Source: an uncultured Spirochaetales bacterium (lineage in GTDB: Bacteria > Spirochaetota > Spirochaetia > Sphaerochaetales > Sphaerochaetaceae). Taken from it: a stretch of DNA of 48,940 nucleotides. The stretch is from positions 1-48,940 of the forward strand of contig CASEGX010000003.1 in the NCBI GenBank assembly GCA_949287505.1, in the 5' to 3' direction. The position numbers and the translations under genes were made by a program. The notes under the pieces are model-generated. The model was not told the DNA's origin. It worked only from the letters and a program-made list of their open reading frames with translations, and made no database searches. How positions within the stretch are numbered: position 1 is the first letter of the stretch; every line of letters begins with the position of its first letter. Positions 15,143 through 26,220 of this stretch are shown here, in pieces.

Positions 15143-16333
15143 ATGCAGATTGAGAAAATAAGCGATACATACCATCATATTACATTTGCCGATGGGAGTG
15201 AGGTTTTCCTGATAGGAACTGCCCATGTCTCACAGCACAGTGTGGAAGAAGTCGCAGAAACAATAGACAGAGAGAATCCAGACAGAATCTGTGTAGAGCT
15301 CGATGCTTCACGCCTTTCTAACAAGACAAAGAAGCAGAACTGGGAAAATACAGATATAAGGAAGATCTTCAGAGAAGGCAAAGGTTTTCTTCTTCTTGCA
15401 AATACCGCCCTTGCATCTTTCCAGAGAAAACTAGGAGCTCAGACAGGAACAGCTCCCGGAGAAGAACTTCTTGGCGCTGTAAAGCTTGCAGAGGAAAGGA
15501 ACATCCCGATCTCTCTCTGTGACAGGGAAATCCAGACGACATTCAAGCGGGCCTGGGCAAAGTCATCACTATGGAACAAATGCAAGCTTCTCGGAACGCT
15601 TATTTCCGCAGCTTTCTCGAATGAGGAGATATCAAAAGAGGAGCTTGAGGAACTGAAGAACCAGGAAACACTGGAAGGCATGCTGAATGAGGTTGCAAAG
15701 GAACTGCCTTCCATCAAGGAAGTGCTCATTGATGAAAGAGACATATACCTTGCAACAAAAATCTATAACGCACCCGGAAAGAAGAAGGTTGCCGTAATAG
15801 GGGCTGGCCACACAAAGGGTGTCCTTTCAGCATTCGAGAAACTAGAGAACAACGGGAACATAAAATCCACGGAAGAGCTTGATACTATCCCCAAGAACAA
15901 GGGTATTGGCAAAGCCGCCGGATACATTATCCCGACACTCATCATTCTTCTTCTGATCATTGGCATTGCCATGAATGGCTGGGATCAGGGACTCAGGACA
16001 TTCCTTTACTGGGTGCTTGTGAATGCATGTGGAACATTCATCACAACGCTCATTGCAGCAGCGCATCCGCTGAATATCATCTGCTGTGCTGTCACTGCTC
16101 CTTTTTTCGCTCTCAATCCTGTACTTGGAGTCGGGATGCTCGGTGGAATACTTGAAGCAACATTCAGGAAACCCAAGGTCAGAGATTTCGAGATGCTCAA
16201 TGACGATGCAATGAAATTATCAGGATGGTATCACAACAGGATCCTGCATTGCCTCCTTGTGTTCTTCCTCAGTTCAATCGGAAGCATGCTTGGAACATTC
16301 GTTGCATTCCCAATCCTGATATCCAGAATATAA
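15143..16333 (+). CDS. TraB/PrgY-family membrane protein
   Basis: A 396-residue protein of the TraB/TIKI superfamily. The N-terminal domain carries EVFLIGTAHVSQHSVEEV (the GTAHVS motif), ICVELDASR and, near residue 215, KVAVIGAGHTKGV, conserved positions of a putative metallopeptidase site. Three to four membrane helices follow from about residue 260. Enterococcal PrgY/TraB members block sex pheromone activity; a chromosomal role is not known, and peptide processing is only an inference. TATACT ends 7 bases before the ATG and no Shine-Dalgarno sequence is present, so the message may be leaderless. Its terminator lies inside the end of radA. Confidence 0.88.
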   Translation: MQIEKISDTYHHITFADGSEVFLIGTAHVSQHSVEEVAETIDRENPDRICVELDASRLSNKTKKQNWENTDIRKIFREGKGFLLLANTALASFQRKLGAQTGTAPGEELLGAVKLAEERNIPISLCDREIQTTFKRAWAKSSLWNKCKLLGTLISAAFSNEEISKEELEELKNQETLEGMLNEVAKELPSIKEVLIDERDIYLATKIYNAPGKKKVAVIGAGHTKGVLSAFEKLENNGNIKSTEELDTIPKNKGIGKAAGYIIPTLIILLLIIGIAMNGWDQGLRTFLYWVLVNACGTFITTLIAAAHPLNIICCAVTAPFFALNPVLGVGMLGGILEATFRKPKVRDFEMLNDDAMKLSGWYHNRILHCLLVFFLSSIGSMLGTFVAFPILISRI

Positions 16334-16353
16334 TAAGCAAGGCTTACAAATTA

Positions 16354-17712
16354 TTAATTCCTTGCACTGAAAGCCGCTATCAAAGCGGCTTTTATATTGC
16401 TGACTTTCTTCACACGGATTGGTAATCTCGACTTACTATCTGCTGTAAGCACATCAGCAAAGCCCATATCCGCAAGATTCTTCAGCCTTCTCTCTGCAAA
16501 CGAGACAGGACGAACCTCTCCCGCTAGCGAAAGCTCTCCAAAGGCAGCGACAGATGCTTTCAATGATAATCCTTCCTTTGAGCTGTACAAAGCCAGAGCC
16601 AAAGCAAGCTCAATCGAGACCTCTGAAAGCTTCATTCCGCCTGCGACATTCACATATATGTCCTGATCCGACAGATTAAGTCCTGCATGCTTCTGCAGTA
16701 TTGCAGCAACACGGCTTACCCGGGCTGAATCGATCCTGTCAGAATATATTCTCTGGTAACCTGAACGTGCAGGAACTACCAGGGCCTGTATTTCAACGGA
16801 GAATGTCCGGCTTCCTTCAACAACAGATGTAAAGGCAATACCAGAGGGAAGAACATCGCCTCCCCTAGAAGACAAGAAAAGAGAGGAAGGATCCTTTACA
16901 CCATGGAGGCCTGTCGAATCCATTGTGAACAGACCTATCTCATCCACGGATCCAAATCTGTTCTTGCTCGCCCTCAGAAGCCTCATACCTGTCTCGGCGC
17001 TTTCAAAGTAAAGGACTGTATCAACGATATGCTCGACTATCTTCGGTCCTGCTATGAGTCCATCCTTCGTGACATGGCCTATGAAGAAAACGGCTTTCCC
17101 CAGTTTCTTTACAAGAAGAGAAATCTCCATGCAGCATGTTTTGATCTGATTAGGAGATCCTGCAGGAGAGGCTACAGAAGCGCTGTAAAGCGTCTGCAAC
17201 GAATCAATGACAATATAACCAGGAGAAAGTCTTTCAATCGTGTCAGAGAGCGTTTCCAGCCTTGTATCGCAGAATATGGAAACATTGTCACACTTCAATC
17301 CAAGCCTTTCTGCTCTCATCCTTACCTGAGACGGAGATTCCTCTCCTGATACATAAAGGACATCTCCGTTCTCTGAAAGAGTACTCAGCATCTGAAGCAT
17401 GATAGTACTCTTGCCTATTCCCGGCTCACCTCCGACAAGTACGGAGGACGGCCTCATGACGCCGCCTCCTAATACACGGTCAAGCTCCTCAATTCCGGAG
17501 GACAAGCGCATAGAGGATTCAAAAGGGATATCGGAAAGCTTCTGTATCGTTGCATCCATTACAGGCTGCGGTTCAGACCGGCCTTTCTGCAGCGGAGCTG
17601 TCTTTTCTTCATCAAAACTGTTCCAGCTGCCGCATTCTGGACACCGGCCATTCCATTTATTCTCTACATGACCACATTCCCTGCAGACATAGCGTACAGA
17701 GCTTTCCTTCAT
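16354..17712 (-). CDS. radA: DNA repair protein RadA (Sms)
   Basis: A 452-residue RecA-like helicase that drives branch migration in recombination. It begins with a C4 zinc finger (CRECGHVENKWNGRCPECGSW, residues 10-30), then Walker A GGEPGIGKST (about 94-103), Walker B YIVIDSLQTLY, the RadA-specific KNRFGSVDEIGLF, and a C-terminal Lon-protease-like domain (VNVAGGMKLSEVSIELALAL). Length is normal. It is the last gene of the parA-parB-immunophilin-radA operon, 7 bases behind the isomerase gene. A hairpin at its very 3' end serves the convergent TraB-family gene. Confidence 0.97.
   Translation of the reverse strand: MKESSVRYVCRECGHVENKWNGRCPECGSWNSFDEEKTAPLQKGRSEPQPVMDATIQKLSDIPFESSMRLSSGIEELDRVLGGGVMRPSSVLVGGEPGIGKSTIMLQMLSTLSENGDVLYVSGEESPSQVRMRAERLGLKCDNVSIFCDTRLETLSDTIERLSPGYIVIDSLQTLYSASVASPAGSPNQIKTCCMEISLLVKKLGKAVFFIGHVTKDGLIAGPKIVEHIVDTVLYFESAETGMRLLRASKNRFGSVDEIGLFTMDSTGLHGVKDPSSLFLSSRGGDVLPSGIAFTSVVEGSRTFSVEIQALVVPARSGYQRIYSDRIDSARVSRVAAILQKHAGLNLSDQDIYVNVAGGMKLSEVSIELALALALYSSKEGLSLKASVAAFGELSLAGEVRPVSFAERRLKNLADMGFADVLTADSKSRLPIRVKKVSNIKAALIAAFSARN
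16370..16396 (+). terminator. Terminator of the TraB-family gene, inside the radA coding end
   Basis: AAGCCGCT and AGCGGCTT pair around ATCAA and are followed by TTATATT on the plus strand. It lies 36 bases after the TraB-family stop but within the last codons of radA, so one sequence serves both as a terminator and as coding DNA. Confidence 0.7.
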
Positions 17713-17719
17713 AAAAACC

Positions 17720-18670
17720 TCAGAAATCTATAAGTTCAACATCGAAAATAAGATATGAATCCGGCGGAATAACACCAGGATATCCATACTCACCATACCC
17801 AAGTTCCGGTGGAATGATCAGAGTTCTCTTTTCTCCTTTCTTCATCATCTGCAGCGCCTCATTCCATCCTTCGATAACCTGTCCGATGCGGAATTTGGCA
17901 GGTTCGTGCCTGATCAATGAAGAGTCAAAGATCTTTCCATTCAGAAGCGATCCCTGATAATGAACCGTTACGGTCTGACCATATTTAGGAGATTCAGTAC
18001 CTGTACCCGGTTTAGTGATTATATACCTTAACCCGGTATTGGTTTTTTCTGCGTTTGGATACCTGTTTTCGATCTCTTTCTCGATCTTTTTCTTCATTTC
18101 TGCAAGCTCAGCCTGATGCTTAGCAGTTGCCTGATCACAAAGTTCTGCAAATCTTGCACCTGAAACAACAAAATCCTCAGCATCTTTACCTTTTCTTATT
18201 ATCTTGATACTGCGAATCTTATCATTCTGCTTTATTTTATTGACAACATCCTGCCCTTCGACCACATGTCCGAATACTGTATGCTTTCCATCAAGCCATG
18301 GTGTTGGAACATGGGTAATGAAGAACTGGCTTCCATTTGTTCCAGGTCCTGCATTTGCCATTGAGAGTACTCCAGGACCTTCATGCTTCAGATCCGGATG
18401 AAATTCATCTGGAAATCTATATCCAGGGCCACCAGTACCATCTCCCTTTGGACAACCACCCTGAATCATAAAGTCATTTATGACCCTGTGGAATTTAAGG
18501 CCATCATAGAAAGGAACTCCAGGATTATCCATATTGAGAGTACCTTCTGCAAGACCTACGAAATTACATACTGTCATAGGGCATTTCTTATATTCAAGTT
18601 CAAGGAATATTTCTCCTTTATCAGTATCAATCAAAGCATACATGCCATCTTTGATTTTTGATGTATCCAT
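17720..18670 (-). CDS. Fused cyclophilin-FKBP peptidyl-prolyl isomerase
   Basis: A 316-residue protein with two unrelated prolyl isomerase domains. Residues about 8-165 are a cyclophilin: [16 protein letters not shown] (catalytic Arg), [10 protein letters not shown] and [14 protein letters not shown] (ligand Trp). A charged helix of about 35 residues ([18 protein letters not shown]) links to an FKBP domain (about 215-316) with [29 protein letters not shown] and [16 protein letters not shown]. This order matches the dual-family immunophilins called CFBP, reported from Treponema. No signal peptide, so it is cytosolic and may aid folding. The ribosome site GGAGAAATATT precedes the ATG. It is embedded in the par-radA operon. 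Confidence 0.95.
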   Translation of the reverse strand: MDTSKIKDGMYALIDTDKGEIFLELEYKKCPMTVCNFVGLAEGTLNMDNPGVPFYDGLKFHRVINDFMIQGGCPKGDGTGGPGYRFPDEFHPDLKHEGPGVLSMANAGPGTNGSQFFITHVPTPWLDGKHTVFGHVVEGQDVVNKIKQNDKIRSIKIIRKGKDAEDFVVSGARFAELCDQATAKHQAELAEMKKKIEKEIENRYPNAEKTNTGLRYIITKPGTGTESPKYGQTVTVHYQGSLLNGKIFDSSLIRHEPAKFRIGQVIEGWNEALQMMKKGEKRTLIIPPELGYGEYGYPGVIPPDSYLIFDVELIDF

Positions 18671-18684
18671 AATATTTCTCCTTA

Positions 18685-19698
18685 TTATTCTGTAAATAAC
18701 TCTTCTCCACCACTTATCAGGCCATAGATTCTTTCAAGATCCTGCTGTGAGCGGAATCTGATTGTGATTTTACCTTTAGAGAGCGTTCCTTTGATATCAC
18801 AACGAGCACCGACTGCTGAAATGAATTTTTCCACAACCTCGGAAATCTCCGGATCTTCTTCCTTGGCCCCTTTCTTCTGGATGAATTTATGTCCCTTATT
18901 ATATTCATCTGCGAGTTTCTCAGCCTCTCGAACGGACAGATCATTATTGATGATTTTATCCCTTAAAAGTATCTGATCCGAAGGATTCACTAGGGAAAGA
19001 AGTGCTCTTGCATGTCCAGCTGTAATATTTCCGCTGATAACATCATCTTTTATTGAATCATTAAGCCCAAGAAGACGGATCGAGTTTGCAATAGCGGATC
19101 TGGACTTACCGACCTTCTCGGAAACCTCCTCCTGAGTCATACCAGATCTCTGCATCAGATATTGATATGCCGTAGCTTCTTCAATTGGATTAAGATTCTC
19201 CCTCTGAATATTCTCGATAAGAGACATCTGTATCCTTTCAAGCTCAGAAAGTTTCCTGACAATTACAGGAACCTTTTTAAGCCCAGCCTCTTTAGCAGCC
19301 TTAAACCTCCTTTCTCCTGCAATGATCGAATACTTGCCAGGAACAATCTCCTCTACGATCAGAGGTTGTATAATACCCTGGGATTTAATAGATTCCGCCA
19401 GTTCCGAAATCGACTCGGGATTAAAGCTCTTCCTTGGCTGATTCGGATTTGTGGAAACAGATGAGAGCGGAACCATTATAGCTTCCAGCCTGTCCGGATT
19501 ATCTTTCTTTGCAGCAGGTATCTCTACTATCTTAGAATCAGCAGAAACAGTCTTTTTAGATTTCTCTTCAACAGGAGCTGTTGCTTTTTCACCTGTTGTT
19601 TTATTGATAATCGTATCAACCTGCTCATCAAGGTTGAAATCACTTCCAAAAAGAGAACTGATGCCTCTTCCAAGTCCATGTTTTTTATCACTCGACAC
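18685..19698 (-). CDS. parB: Chromosome partitioning protein ParB
   Basis: A 337-residue CTP-dependent clamp that loads at parS and slides along DNA. It begins [11 protein letters not shown], then has the N-terminal CTP-binding fold with [16 protein letters not shown] (the GERR motif), [16 protein letters not shown], and a helix-turn-helix ([20 protein letters not shown]) for parS. The C-terminal dimerisation domain follows a Lys/Glu linker. AAGGAGGTTG precedes the ATG, which lies 11 bases inside parA. Two perfect parS sites lie at 20866 and 20975. Confidence 0.97.
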   Translation of the reverse strand: MSSDKKHGLGRGISSLFGSDFNLDEQVDTIINKTTGEKATAPVEEKSKKTVSADSKIVEIPAAKKDNPDRLEAIMVPLSSVSTNPNQPRKSFNPESISELAESIKSQGIIQPLIVEEIVPGKYSIIAGERRFKAAKEAGLKKVPVIVRKLSELERIQMSLIENIQRENLNPIEEATAYQYLMQRSGMTQEEVSEKVGKSRSAIANSIRLLGLNDSIKDDVISGNITAGHARALLSLVNPSDQILLRDKIINNDLSVREAEKLADEYNKGHKFIQKKGAKEEDPEISEVVEKFISAVGARCDIKGTLSKGKITIRFRSQQDLERIYGLISGGEELFTE

Positions 19699-20449
19699 GG
19701 TCTACAACCTCCTTTGCAAGTTCTGCAAATGCTTTTGTTCCTGCATTTGACTTATCATAATAATTGATTGGAAGCCCATGCGACGGAGCTTCTGAAATTC
19801 TTACAGACCTTGGTATGATTGTTTTAAATACAAGATCAGGAAAGAACTCAGAAATATCCTCAACAACCTGCTGATTCAACAAAGCTCTTTTTGAATACAT
19901 CGTAAAAAGAATACCAAGTACTTTCAATTTAGTATTCAAAGACTTCTTTACATTATTAATTGTTCTCATTATGAGATTAAGTCCTTCCATCGCAAGATAC
20001 TCGCACTGTAATGGAATCAAGACATAATCTGCCCAAGCAAGAGCATTCATTGTCTCAAGTCCCAAAGAAGGAGGACAATCAAGCAAAATGAAATCATAAT
20101 CATCATCCAGTGATTCGAGTACTGTTTTTAAATAGTATTCACGGTTGTTTTCATTAACCAGCTCAATTGAAAGGCTGGCAACATCAAGTGAACCTGGAAT
20201 CAAATATAGATTCTTGAAAATCGTACTCTGTACAGCTGAAGCAGCAGGAACATCTCCTACAACAACCTGATAAATATTAGACTTTCTCAGATCTCCAGAA
20301 ACAGCACCAGTGAGATTGCACTGAGCATCGAAATCAATGAGAAGAACTTTAAAATTCATATCAGCTAAAGCGGAACCTAGATTAACCGCAGAAGTGGTTT
20401 TTCCAACTCCACCTTTCTGATTATAAAAAATAACCTTTTTAGCTTTCAT
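19688..20449 (-). CDS. parA: Chromosome partitioning ATPase ParA (Soj)
   Basis: A 253-residue deviant Walker ATPase with nonspecific DNA binding when ATP-bound; it positions ParB-parS complexes. Marks are YNQKGGVGKTTSAVNLG at residues 10-25, LIDFDAQCNLT, DFILLDCPPSLG and YVLIPLQCEYLAMEGL. It is the short chromosomal type without an extra N-terminal helix-turn-helix. The promoter ATGACA-17-TATCGT ends 6 bases before the ATG with no Shine-Dalgarno sequence, so the operon mRNA appears leaderless. First gene of parA-parB-immunophilin-radA. Confidence 0.97.
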   Translation of the reverse strand: MKAKKVIFYNQKGGVGKTTSAVNLGSALADMNFKVLLIDFDAQCNLTGAVSGDLRKSNIYQVVVGDVPAASAVQSTIFKNLYLIPGSLDVASLSIELVNENNREYYLKTVLESLDDDYDFILLDCPPSLGLETMNALAWADYVLIPLQCEYLAMEGLNLIMRTINNVKKSLNTKLKVLGILFTMYSKRALLNQQVVEDISEFFPDLVFKTIIPRSVRISEAPSHGLPINYYDKSNAGTKAFAELAKEVVDRVE

Positions 20450-20455
20450 AATTCA

Positions 20456-20484
20456 ACGATACACTGATAAACAGTTCTTGTCAT
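20456..20484 (-). promoter_or_regulatory. Promoter of the parA operon
   Basis: On the minus strand ATGACA (-35) and TATCGT (-10) lie 17 bases apart. The -10 ends 6 bases before the parA ATG, which predicts transcription starting at or beside the start codon. Confidence 0.65.
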
Positions 20485-20518
20485 TATTAGAAATTATCTA
20501 GATGCAAAGATTTGTTTC

Positions 20519-20547
20519 TTGACCACATTACAAGTGAACTGTATCTT
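20519..20547 (+). promoter_or_regulatory. Promoter of the nfu gene
   Basis: TTGACC (-35) and TATCTT (-10) are 17 bases apart. Transcription should begin near 20554, just before the AGGAGGAG ribosome site. Confidence 0.75.
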
Positions 20548-20564
20548 ATCTACAGGAGGAGATC

Positions 20565-20828
20565 ATGAGCGATAACACAGATCTTGAGAAATCAATAATA
20601 GATGCTATCAATGCTATTCGTCCTGCTCTTCAGAACGATGGCGGTGATATCGAATTCATTAAATATGATGCAGAAACAAAGAATGCACATGTAAAACTGA
20701 AAGGTGCATGTGCAGGATGCCCGATGAGCCAGCTCACATTAACAAACGGCGTCCAGAGATATATAAGAGAAACCGTAGATAACGAAATCACAGTTATCAA
20801 CGACGATCAGATTTCAGCATATTTCTAA
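20565..20828 (+). CDS. NifU C-terminal-domain Fe-S cluster carrier (Nfu type)
   Basis: An 87-residue single-domain protein that holds and passes on iron-sulphur clusters. It has the family start IIDAINAIRPALQNDGGDIE and the cluster-binding CxxC in KLKGACAGCPMSQLTL. Length is normal for stand-alone Nfu. AGGAGGAG is well placed before the ATG. It is transcribed alone between parA and the parS sites, from its own promoter to a strong terminator. Confidence 0.95.
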   Translation: MSDNTDLEKSIIDAINAIRPALQNDGGDIEFIKYDAETKNAHVKLKGACAGCPMSQLTLTNGVQRYIRETVDNEITVINDDQISAYF

Positions 20829-20834
20829 TTCATA

Positions 20835-20866
20835 AAGCAACCCAGAAATCAATGGGTTGCTTTTTT
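20835..20866 (+). terminator. Terminator of nfu, abutting parS
   Basis: AAGCAACCCA and TGGGTTGCTT form a 10-bp stem around GAAATCAA, followed by a T run. The last T is the first base of the parS palindrome. Confidence 0.92.
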
Positions 20867-20881
20867 GTTTCACGTGAAACA
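20866..20881. promoter_or_regulatory. parS site 1
   Basis: TGTTTCACGTGAAACA is a perfect 16-bp match to the classical bacterial parS palindrome bound by ParB. It lies 417 bases upstream of parA and about 7 kb from the dnaA-dnaN origin. Confidence 0.97.
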
Positions 20882-20971
20882 TTCAAATATTCAATAATCA
20901 CAACAAACACTTAACAACCTAAAATCAAACTCTTTAGTAATTCCCATAAGATTCAGAATAAATTGTTCTGC

Positions 20972-20993
20972 CTATGTTTCACGTGAAACATAG
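20972..20993. promoter_or_regulatory. parS site 2
   Basis: The 16-bp core at 20975-20990 is identical to site 1, and the palindrome extends three further bases each side, giving a perfect 22-bp dyad. Core to core distance is 109 bases. Confidence 0.97.
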
Positions 20994-21039
20994 CCCAAGG
21001 TAGTTTATTAATAAATACACATAATATTCACTGTTATCT

Positions 21040-21068
21040 TTGACTTATATTTCAGCTGATGATACACT
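21040..21068 (+). promoter_or_regulatory. Candidate promoter in the parS-gyrA gap
   Basis: TTGACT and TACACT are exactly 17 bases apart and point rightwards into a stretch with no recognisable long gene. Start would be near 21075. Confidence 0.45.
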
Positions 21069-21074
21069 GTTGCT

Positions 21075-21256
21075 GGTTTAATTTGTATTCAATGCCTAAA
21101 CTGCTCTGCTCAGGACCAAAAACCTCAAATAAACGCGTCAAATGCAGGTTTTGGAACAAAAATTACTACATATAGTAACAGATTATATTGCTTGTCTTTA
21201 TCATAATTCCCTATTTAATAGGGTTTAAATTTGTGTTTTTATTGTCGTTTTTTTTA
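21075..21256 (+). ncRNA. Candidate structured small RNA or short-ORF transcript
   Basis: No known RNA family was recognised. Downstream of the candidate promoter are a hairpin CCAAAAACCT (21116-21125) / AGGTTTTGG (21146-21154), a second TTACTA/TAGTAA (21163-21178), and CCCTATT...AATAGGG (21209-21223) followed by T-rich DNA that could end transcription. A 27-codon frame (21092-21175), starting MPKLLCSGPK and rich in basic residues, overlaps the hairpin but lacks a ribosome site. The AT-rich stretch from about 21260 to 21350 shows nothing else. Confidence 0.25.
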
Positions 21257-21356
21257 AGGATTATTTTCTTGGTTATTTATCATAAATCAGCGTTTTCTTA
21301 TATTAAGAAACAGAATCCAATGGATAAATGTTCTCGGTAATATGTCTATGGATAAT

Positions 21357-21390
21357 AAAAAAGCATCTGCTTGGTATACAAACAGATGCT
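21357..21390 (-). terminator. Terminator of gyrB-gyrA
   Basis: On the minus strand AGCATCTG and CAGATGCT pair around a 13-base loop and run into TTTTTT. It lies 21 bases after the gyrA stop. Confidence 0.85.
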
Positions 21391-21411
21391 AATTCTTTTT
21401 ACTGCAATGAA

Positions 21412-23934
21412 TTATTCGTTTTTAGGCTCATTATCATTGCTCTGAATATCATCAGATGCAGCCGTTTCAGGAGTCTGTATTTCCTCTTCGGAGTCTTCAG
21501 CTTCCTGATACGATGTCACAGCAATTGCATTCACTGAGTCGTCTCTCTTCTTGAAGGAAGCAACTCTCACACCCATGGCAGCTCTTCCCTGGATTGAAAT
21601 GTCCTTTGCATGAACACGTATTGTCTGTCCCTTGAGAGTAACGAATACAACATCATCCTCATCGCATACGGAAACTGCACCGACAAGTCCGGAATCCTCA
21701 ACAGTATAGATCTTCTGACCCATAGTTCCTCTTCCATGAGCCATGAACTGGTCAAACCTTACCTGCTTGCCTTTTCCTTTCTCTGTAACCATGAGGATAC
21801 GGCGGCTATCATCAACAGCAACTACACCAACTACAGTATCATCTCCGATGAGTCTGATGCCGCGGACACCATGTGTTGCTCTTCCCATCGTTCTGACATC
21901 ATCGGCATGAATTCTCAGGCCTTTTCCATTTCTGGTGACAATCATTGCATCCTCACCATCTCTGATGAATATCGATTCAACAAGTTCATCACCTTCATCA
22001 AGGATAATTGCCTTTACTCCTCTTGCCTTTGCATTGATGAAATCATTAAGCCTTACTTTCTTTGCAACTCCCATGCGTGTGACCATAAGCAGATATGTAT
22101 CATCCTGGAATGATGGGAATGTAACGATTGAAGTAACCTTTTCATTATTCTCAATCTGCAGGAAATTCTTGATGTTTGATCCCTTTGTCGCTTTTGCTCC
22201 TTCCGGGATTTCAAAGGCCTTGCTGTAGTATGCTTTGCCGAAGTTCGTTACAAACATGATTATGTCGTGTGAAGAACAGACAAAGAGATGATCGACAAAA
22301 TCACCATCAACAAGCTTGGCTCCGATTGTTCCCTTTCCTCCACGTCCCTGTGCCTTATACTCTGTTGTGCTCAGTCTCTTGGCAAAGCCTTTCTTGGAAA
22401 TGCTTATTACAACATCTTCCTTCTTTATGAAGTCTTCAGGAGAAGCATCATTGAGTTCCTGCTCTATGATTTCAGTTCTGCGTCTGTCACCATAGGAAGC
22501 TCCAATTGCCCTTATCTCATCCTTTACGACACCAAGAATCTTATTTCTGTCTGAAAGAAGATCCTTGTAGTATGCAATCTTTGCTTCAAGATCAGAAAGT
22601 TCATCAAGAATCTTTTCAGTTTCAAGATGAGAGAGGCGTCCAAGCTTCATGTCTATGATTGCATCCGCCTGGATCTTATCGAGATTGAAGGCTTTCTGAA
22701 GCTCAAGAGAAGCTACCGCATTATCCTGGCTTTCCTTTATTATCCTGATTACCTCATCGATGTTCTCAAGACCTATTTTCAAACCAAGAAGTATGTGGGC
22801 TCTTTCCTCTGCCTTTCTTAAATCATATCTTGTCCGTCTTTCAATGACTTCTTCTCTGTGATCCACATAAATCTGGACCATATCCTTGAGCGTCATCAGT
22901 TTCGGACGTCCCTGATAGATTGCCAGATTATATGCATTGAAATTGCTCTGAAGGGCAGTGCGGCTGAAAAGCATGTTGAGGACAATCTTAGGTACAGCAC
23001 CCTGCTTAAGTTCCACAACCACTCTTATACCATCACGGCCGGACTCATCACGAACCGATGCAATATTAGGAATGACTCCATCCTTTCTGAGGTCATCAAT
23101 CTTCTTTACAAGCTCTGCCTTATTAACCTGATATGGAAGCTCTGTGAAGATGATTGCATCATGCCCTCTGTCATTTTCCTCAATCTCATAGCGTGAACGG
23201 ATGACTATCTTTCCCTTTCCTGTCGTATAGGCATCCATGATTCCCTTTTTTCCACAGATGATTCCATAGGAAGGGAAGTCTGGTCCCTTTATATAATTCA
23301 TCAGTTCTTCAGTTGTTATCTCTGGATTATCTATATATGCACAGATTCCATCCACAACTTCCAGAAGATTATGAGGTGCAAGATTCGTAGCCATTCCAAC
23401 CGCGATTCCTGATGACCCGTTTGTAAGCAGGAACGGGAATGCAGCAGGAAGTACAGAAGGCTCCTCTGTTGATCCATCATAATTTGGAGAGAAATCAACG
23501 GTCTCTTTCTGGATATCAGTGAGCATTTCCTCACCGATCCTGCTCATTCGGGCCTCTGTATACCTCATGGCAGCAGGCGGATCACCATCGATTGAACCGA
23601 AGTTTCCCTGAGGGGCTACAACAGGGTAGCGGAGCGAGAAATCCTGACCAAGACGTACAAGTGCATCGTAAACGGAGGCATCTCCGTGCGGATGATACTT
23701 ACCGAGAACGTCACCAACGATACGGGCACACTTTTTATTAGGTGAATTATACCTGATTCCAAGTTCCCACATATCATACAGGATTCTTCTATGAACCGGC
23801 TTCAAACCATCCCTTGCATCAGGAAGGGCACGGCTGATGATAACCGACATAGCATAGTTTATATAGCTTGTCTTCATCTCCTCAGAGATGTCCGCCTGGA
23901 CAATACGCGGATTAAGTTCCTGATTATCTTCCAT
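21412..23934 (-). CDS. gyrA: DNA gyrase subunit A
   Basis: An 840-residue type II topoisomerase subunit that cuts and passes DNA to add negative supercoils. Catalytic Tyr125 is in [10 protein letters not shown]. The N-terminal winged helix has [15 protein letters not shown] and the quinolone region [14 protein letters not shown] (81-94). The C-terminal beta-pinwheel begins near the GyrA-box-like QGRGGKG, which differs from the usual QRRGGKG by a Gly in second place. The acidic C-terminal tail is typical. Ala86 stands where E. coli has Ser83, while Asp90 (E. coli Asp87) is kept. It follows gyrB by 8 bases, so they form one operon. Confidence 0.97.
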   Translation of the reverse strand: MEDNQELNPRIVQADISEEMKTSYINYAMSVIISRALPDARDGLKPVHRRILYDMWELGIRYNSPNKKCARIVGDVLGKYHPHGDASVYDALVRLGQDFSLRYPVVAPQGNFGSIDGDPPAAMRYTEARMSRIGEEMLTDIQKETVDFSPNYDGSTEEPSVLPAAFPFLLTNGSSGIAVGMATNLAPHNLLEVVDGICAYIDNPEITTEELMNYIKGPDFPSYGIICGKKGIMDAYTTGKGKIVIRSRYEIEENDRGHDAIIFTELPYQVNKAELVKKIDDLRKDGVIPNIASVRDESGRDGIRVVVELKQGAVPKIVLNMLFSRTALQSNFNAYNLAIYQGRPKLMTLKDMVQIYVDHREEVIERRTRYDLRKAEERAHILLGLKIGLENIDEVIRIIKESQDNAVASLELQKAFNLDKIQADAIIDMKLGRLSHLETEKILDELSDLEAKIAYYKDLLSDRNKILGVVKDEIRAIGASYGDRRRTEIIEQELNDASPEDFIKKEDVVISISKKGFAKRLSTTEYKAQGRGGKGTIGAKLVDGDFVDHLFVCSSHDIIMFVTNFGKAYYSKAFEIPEGAKATKGSNIKNFLQIENNEKVTSIVTFPSFQDDTYLLMVTRMGVAKKVRLNDFINAKARGVKAIILDEGDELVESIFIRDGEDAMIVTRNGKGLRIHADDVRTMGRATHGVRGIRLIGDDTVVGVVAVDDSRRILMVTEKGKGKQVRFDQFMAHGRGTMGQKIYTVEDSGLVGAVSVCDEDDVVFVTLKGQTIRVHAKDISIQGRAAMGVRVASFKKRDDSVNAIAVTSYQEAEDSEEEIQTPETAASDDIQSNDNEPKNE

Positions 23935-23942
23935 ACTGTACC

Positions 23943-26094
<2,152 letters not shown>

Positions 26095-26181
26095 GTGCGG
26101 TCATAAATTCAAAACTGTCATTATCTCTTTGTCATTTATTAAGTTAAATACACTCAGAATATGAATGGACACTCTTATTGC

Positions 26182-26210
26182 TTTACGGTTGCAAAACCCT
26201 TTGATATAAT
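26182..26210 (+). promoter_or_regulatory. Promoter of dnaA
   Basis: TTTACG (-35) and perfect TATAAT (-10) are 17 bases apart; initiation near 26217 would leave only a few bases before the ATG at 26221. This also argues against the in-frame ATG at 26161, which lies upstream of the promoter. Confidence 0.75.
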
Positions 26211-26220
26211 CTCCGGCGAT

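Noticed and set aside
26161..26220. Upstream in-frame ATG for dnaA
   Set aside because: The dnaA promoter (TTTACG-17-TATAAT) lies in this stretch, and the normal DnaA N-terminus begins at 26221.
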